Assembly (NCBI GenBank): GCA_001794935.1
Contig: MGLY01000028.1
Coordinates: forward strand, 1 to 6,853
From: Chlamydiae bacterium RIFCSPHIGHO2_12_FULL_49_9
GTDB taxonomy: Bacteria > Chlamydiota > Chlamydiia > Chlamydiales > SM23-39
Length of the DNA: 6,853 nucleotides
Direction: 5' to 3'
A program made the translations under genes and the position numbers. Positions 6,226 through 6,853 of the stretch are shown here, one piece after another (the stretch's first letter is position 1; the number at the start of each line of letters is the position of its first letter). The notes below the pieces were generated by a model that was not told the DNA's origin, ran no database searches, and was given only the letters and a program-made list of their open reading frames with translations.

Positions 6226-6254
6226 ATTACCTTATTTATTAATTTTAAAAGCAA
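6226..6254 (-). promoter_or_regulatory. Weak candidate promoter reading into the palindromic element
   Basis: On the minus strand TTGCTT (6254-6249), a 17-base spacer and GGTAAT (6231-6226) form a poor to moderate -35/-10 pair (three and four matches). It sits in the very AT-rich gap between the GH95-like gene and the element. If used, transcription would start inside the right end of the element, giving the 5343-6050 gene a leader of about 170 bases made of the palindrome. The AT-rich background makes chance matches likely. Confidence 0.2.
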
Positions 6255-6298
6255 TATGATACAGAAGAGCTAACTAAAATTAAATAGTATAAATTTAT

Positions 6299-6853
6299 TT
6301 ACTTTTTAAATCGATCTAGAAAATACGTTGATCCGGCAGAGAGAACTAGGGGCTCTTTTGCACACTGGGTTTTCCCTTTCTCTTTGAGATTCTTTCGGAC
6401 GCGAAATGTTTTGATCTCCTTTTGAAGCTCCAAAACGACATCGCCGGCTGTTTTAACGCGGAAAATCGCCTTTTTCAAAAGCCCCTTTGACCACTCAAAG
6501 TCGATCTCGCCGATGCCGTCTGCCATGAGGCTCACCATCCGCCCACTGTGAAATCGTGGGGCAAGCGTTGGGAGAAAGGCGAGGCGCCGCTCGTTTTGCT
6601 TGAAGAAAAGGGATCGAATGATTTTAGCCCCCTCTTGAACGAGGATGCTCGGATTGCCGTCGATTGTCTCTTCGGGAGAGAGGCCCTGATACTGATCGTC
6701 AAAGAGGCGCGGAACGAGGATTTTAGAAAAGCCGGCTTTGAGAAGGGCGTCGAGTGCAGAGGCAATCTTATTGCGATCGGTCGGCATCTGAAGAAGGCTC
6801 GCTGTTCCCTTCAGGGCAAAAGGCTCGATGTGGGGAATCTTTTGTCCGAGAAG
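6299..6853 (-). CDS. C-terminal part of a probable GH95-like glycoside hydrolase (cut by right edge)
   Basis: The minus-strand frame is open to the window edge, so the 5' part is missing and the ATG at 6787 is probably internal; 184 residues are visible. The pattern TIDGNPSILVQEGAKIIRSL, then LAFLPTLAPRFHSGRMVSLMADG, then GEIDFEWSKGLLKKAIFR matches in order the end of family GH95 alpha-L-fucosidases. There the last helices of the (alpha/alpha)6 barrel (FQIDGNFG-type motif) lead into a beta-sandwich with LLPALP...W..G.V.GL.ARGGFEVDI.W..G.L. The Asp of the IDGN motif corresponds to a region I believe contributes to the GH95 active site. The glycines and aromatics after IDGN are changed, so the protein is divergent and its substrate is unknown. 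A basic linker and a short tail ending YFLDRFKK follow. The stop TAA is at 6301-6299. No intrinsic terminator is seen before the palindrome. The assignment rests on remembered motifs only. Confidence 0.55.
   Translation of the reverse strand, partial: LLGQKIPHIEPFALKGTASLLQMPTDRNKIASALDALLKAGFSKILVPRLFDDQYQGLSPEETIDGNPSILVQEGAKIIRSLFFKQNERRLAFLPTLAPRFHSGRMVSLMADGIGEIDFEWSKGLLKKAIFRVKTAGDVVLELQKEIKTFRVRKNLKEKGKTQCAKEPLVLSAGSTYFLDRFKK

Overview
The window holds six protein-coding genes, five on the minus strand and one very small one on the plus strand, plus one large inverted-repeat element. Protein features point to a member of the Chlamydiae, probably an environmental, Parachlamydia-like one. 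The evidence is the style of the LigA and GlgB sequences and a GadC/XasA-type amino acid transporter of the kind chlamydial genomes carry. This is an impression from remembered families, not a database result, and other PVC bacteria are possible.

Layout from the left edge. Positions 1-1500 (minus) encode the first 500 residues of NAD-dependent DNA ligase (ligA), which runs off the left edge. It starts at a TTG codon that overlaps the end of glgB by 8 bases. Positions 1493-3598 (minus) encode a complete glycogen branching enzyme (glgB). A divergent intergenic region of about 100 bases follows. It carries a plausible sigma70-type promoter and a strong Shine-Dalgarno site, reading rightwards into a 48-codon gene (3707-3853, plus) for a tiny cysteine-rich protein with a signal-peptide-like N-terminus. 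Positions 3886-5277 (minus) encode an APC-superfamily amino acid transporter of the glutamate:GABA antiporter type. Positions 5343-6050 (minus) encode a 235-residue protein that I do not recognise, with repeated F-G-x-x-A-A helix motifs. Positions 6049-6225 form a 177-bp near-palindrome with matching ends and a nested central hairpin. It resembles a MITE or another non-autonomous repeat, and it supplies the start codon of the 5343-6050 gene. Positions 6302-6853 (minus; stop codon 6299-6301) encode the C-terminal 184 residues of a probable GH95-like glycoside hydrolase, cut by the right edge.

glgB and ligA probably form a translationally coupled pair, although one makes glycogen branches and the other seals DNA. 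GlgB and the GH95-like protein are both carbohydrate-active but lie far apart here, and nothing shows that they cooperate. The items most worth a second look are the palindromic element and its overlap with a start codon, and the small cysteine-rich gene, whose Shine-Dalgarno can pair perfectly with the bases just upstream. I did not find a CRISPR array, tRNA, rRNA, phage genes or a transposase.
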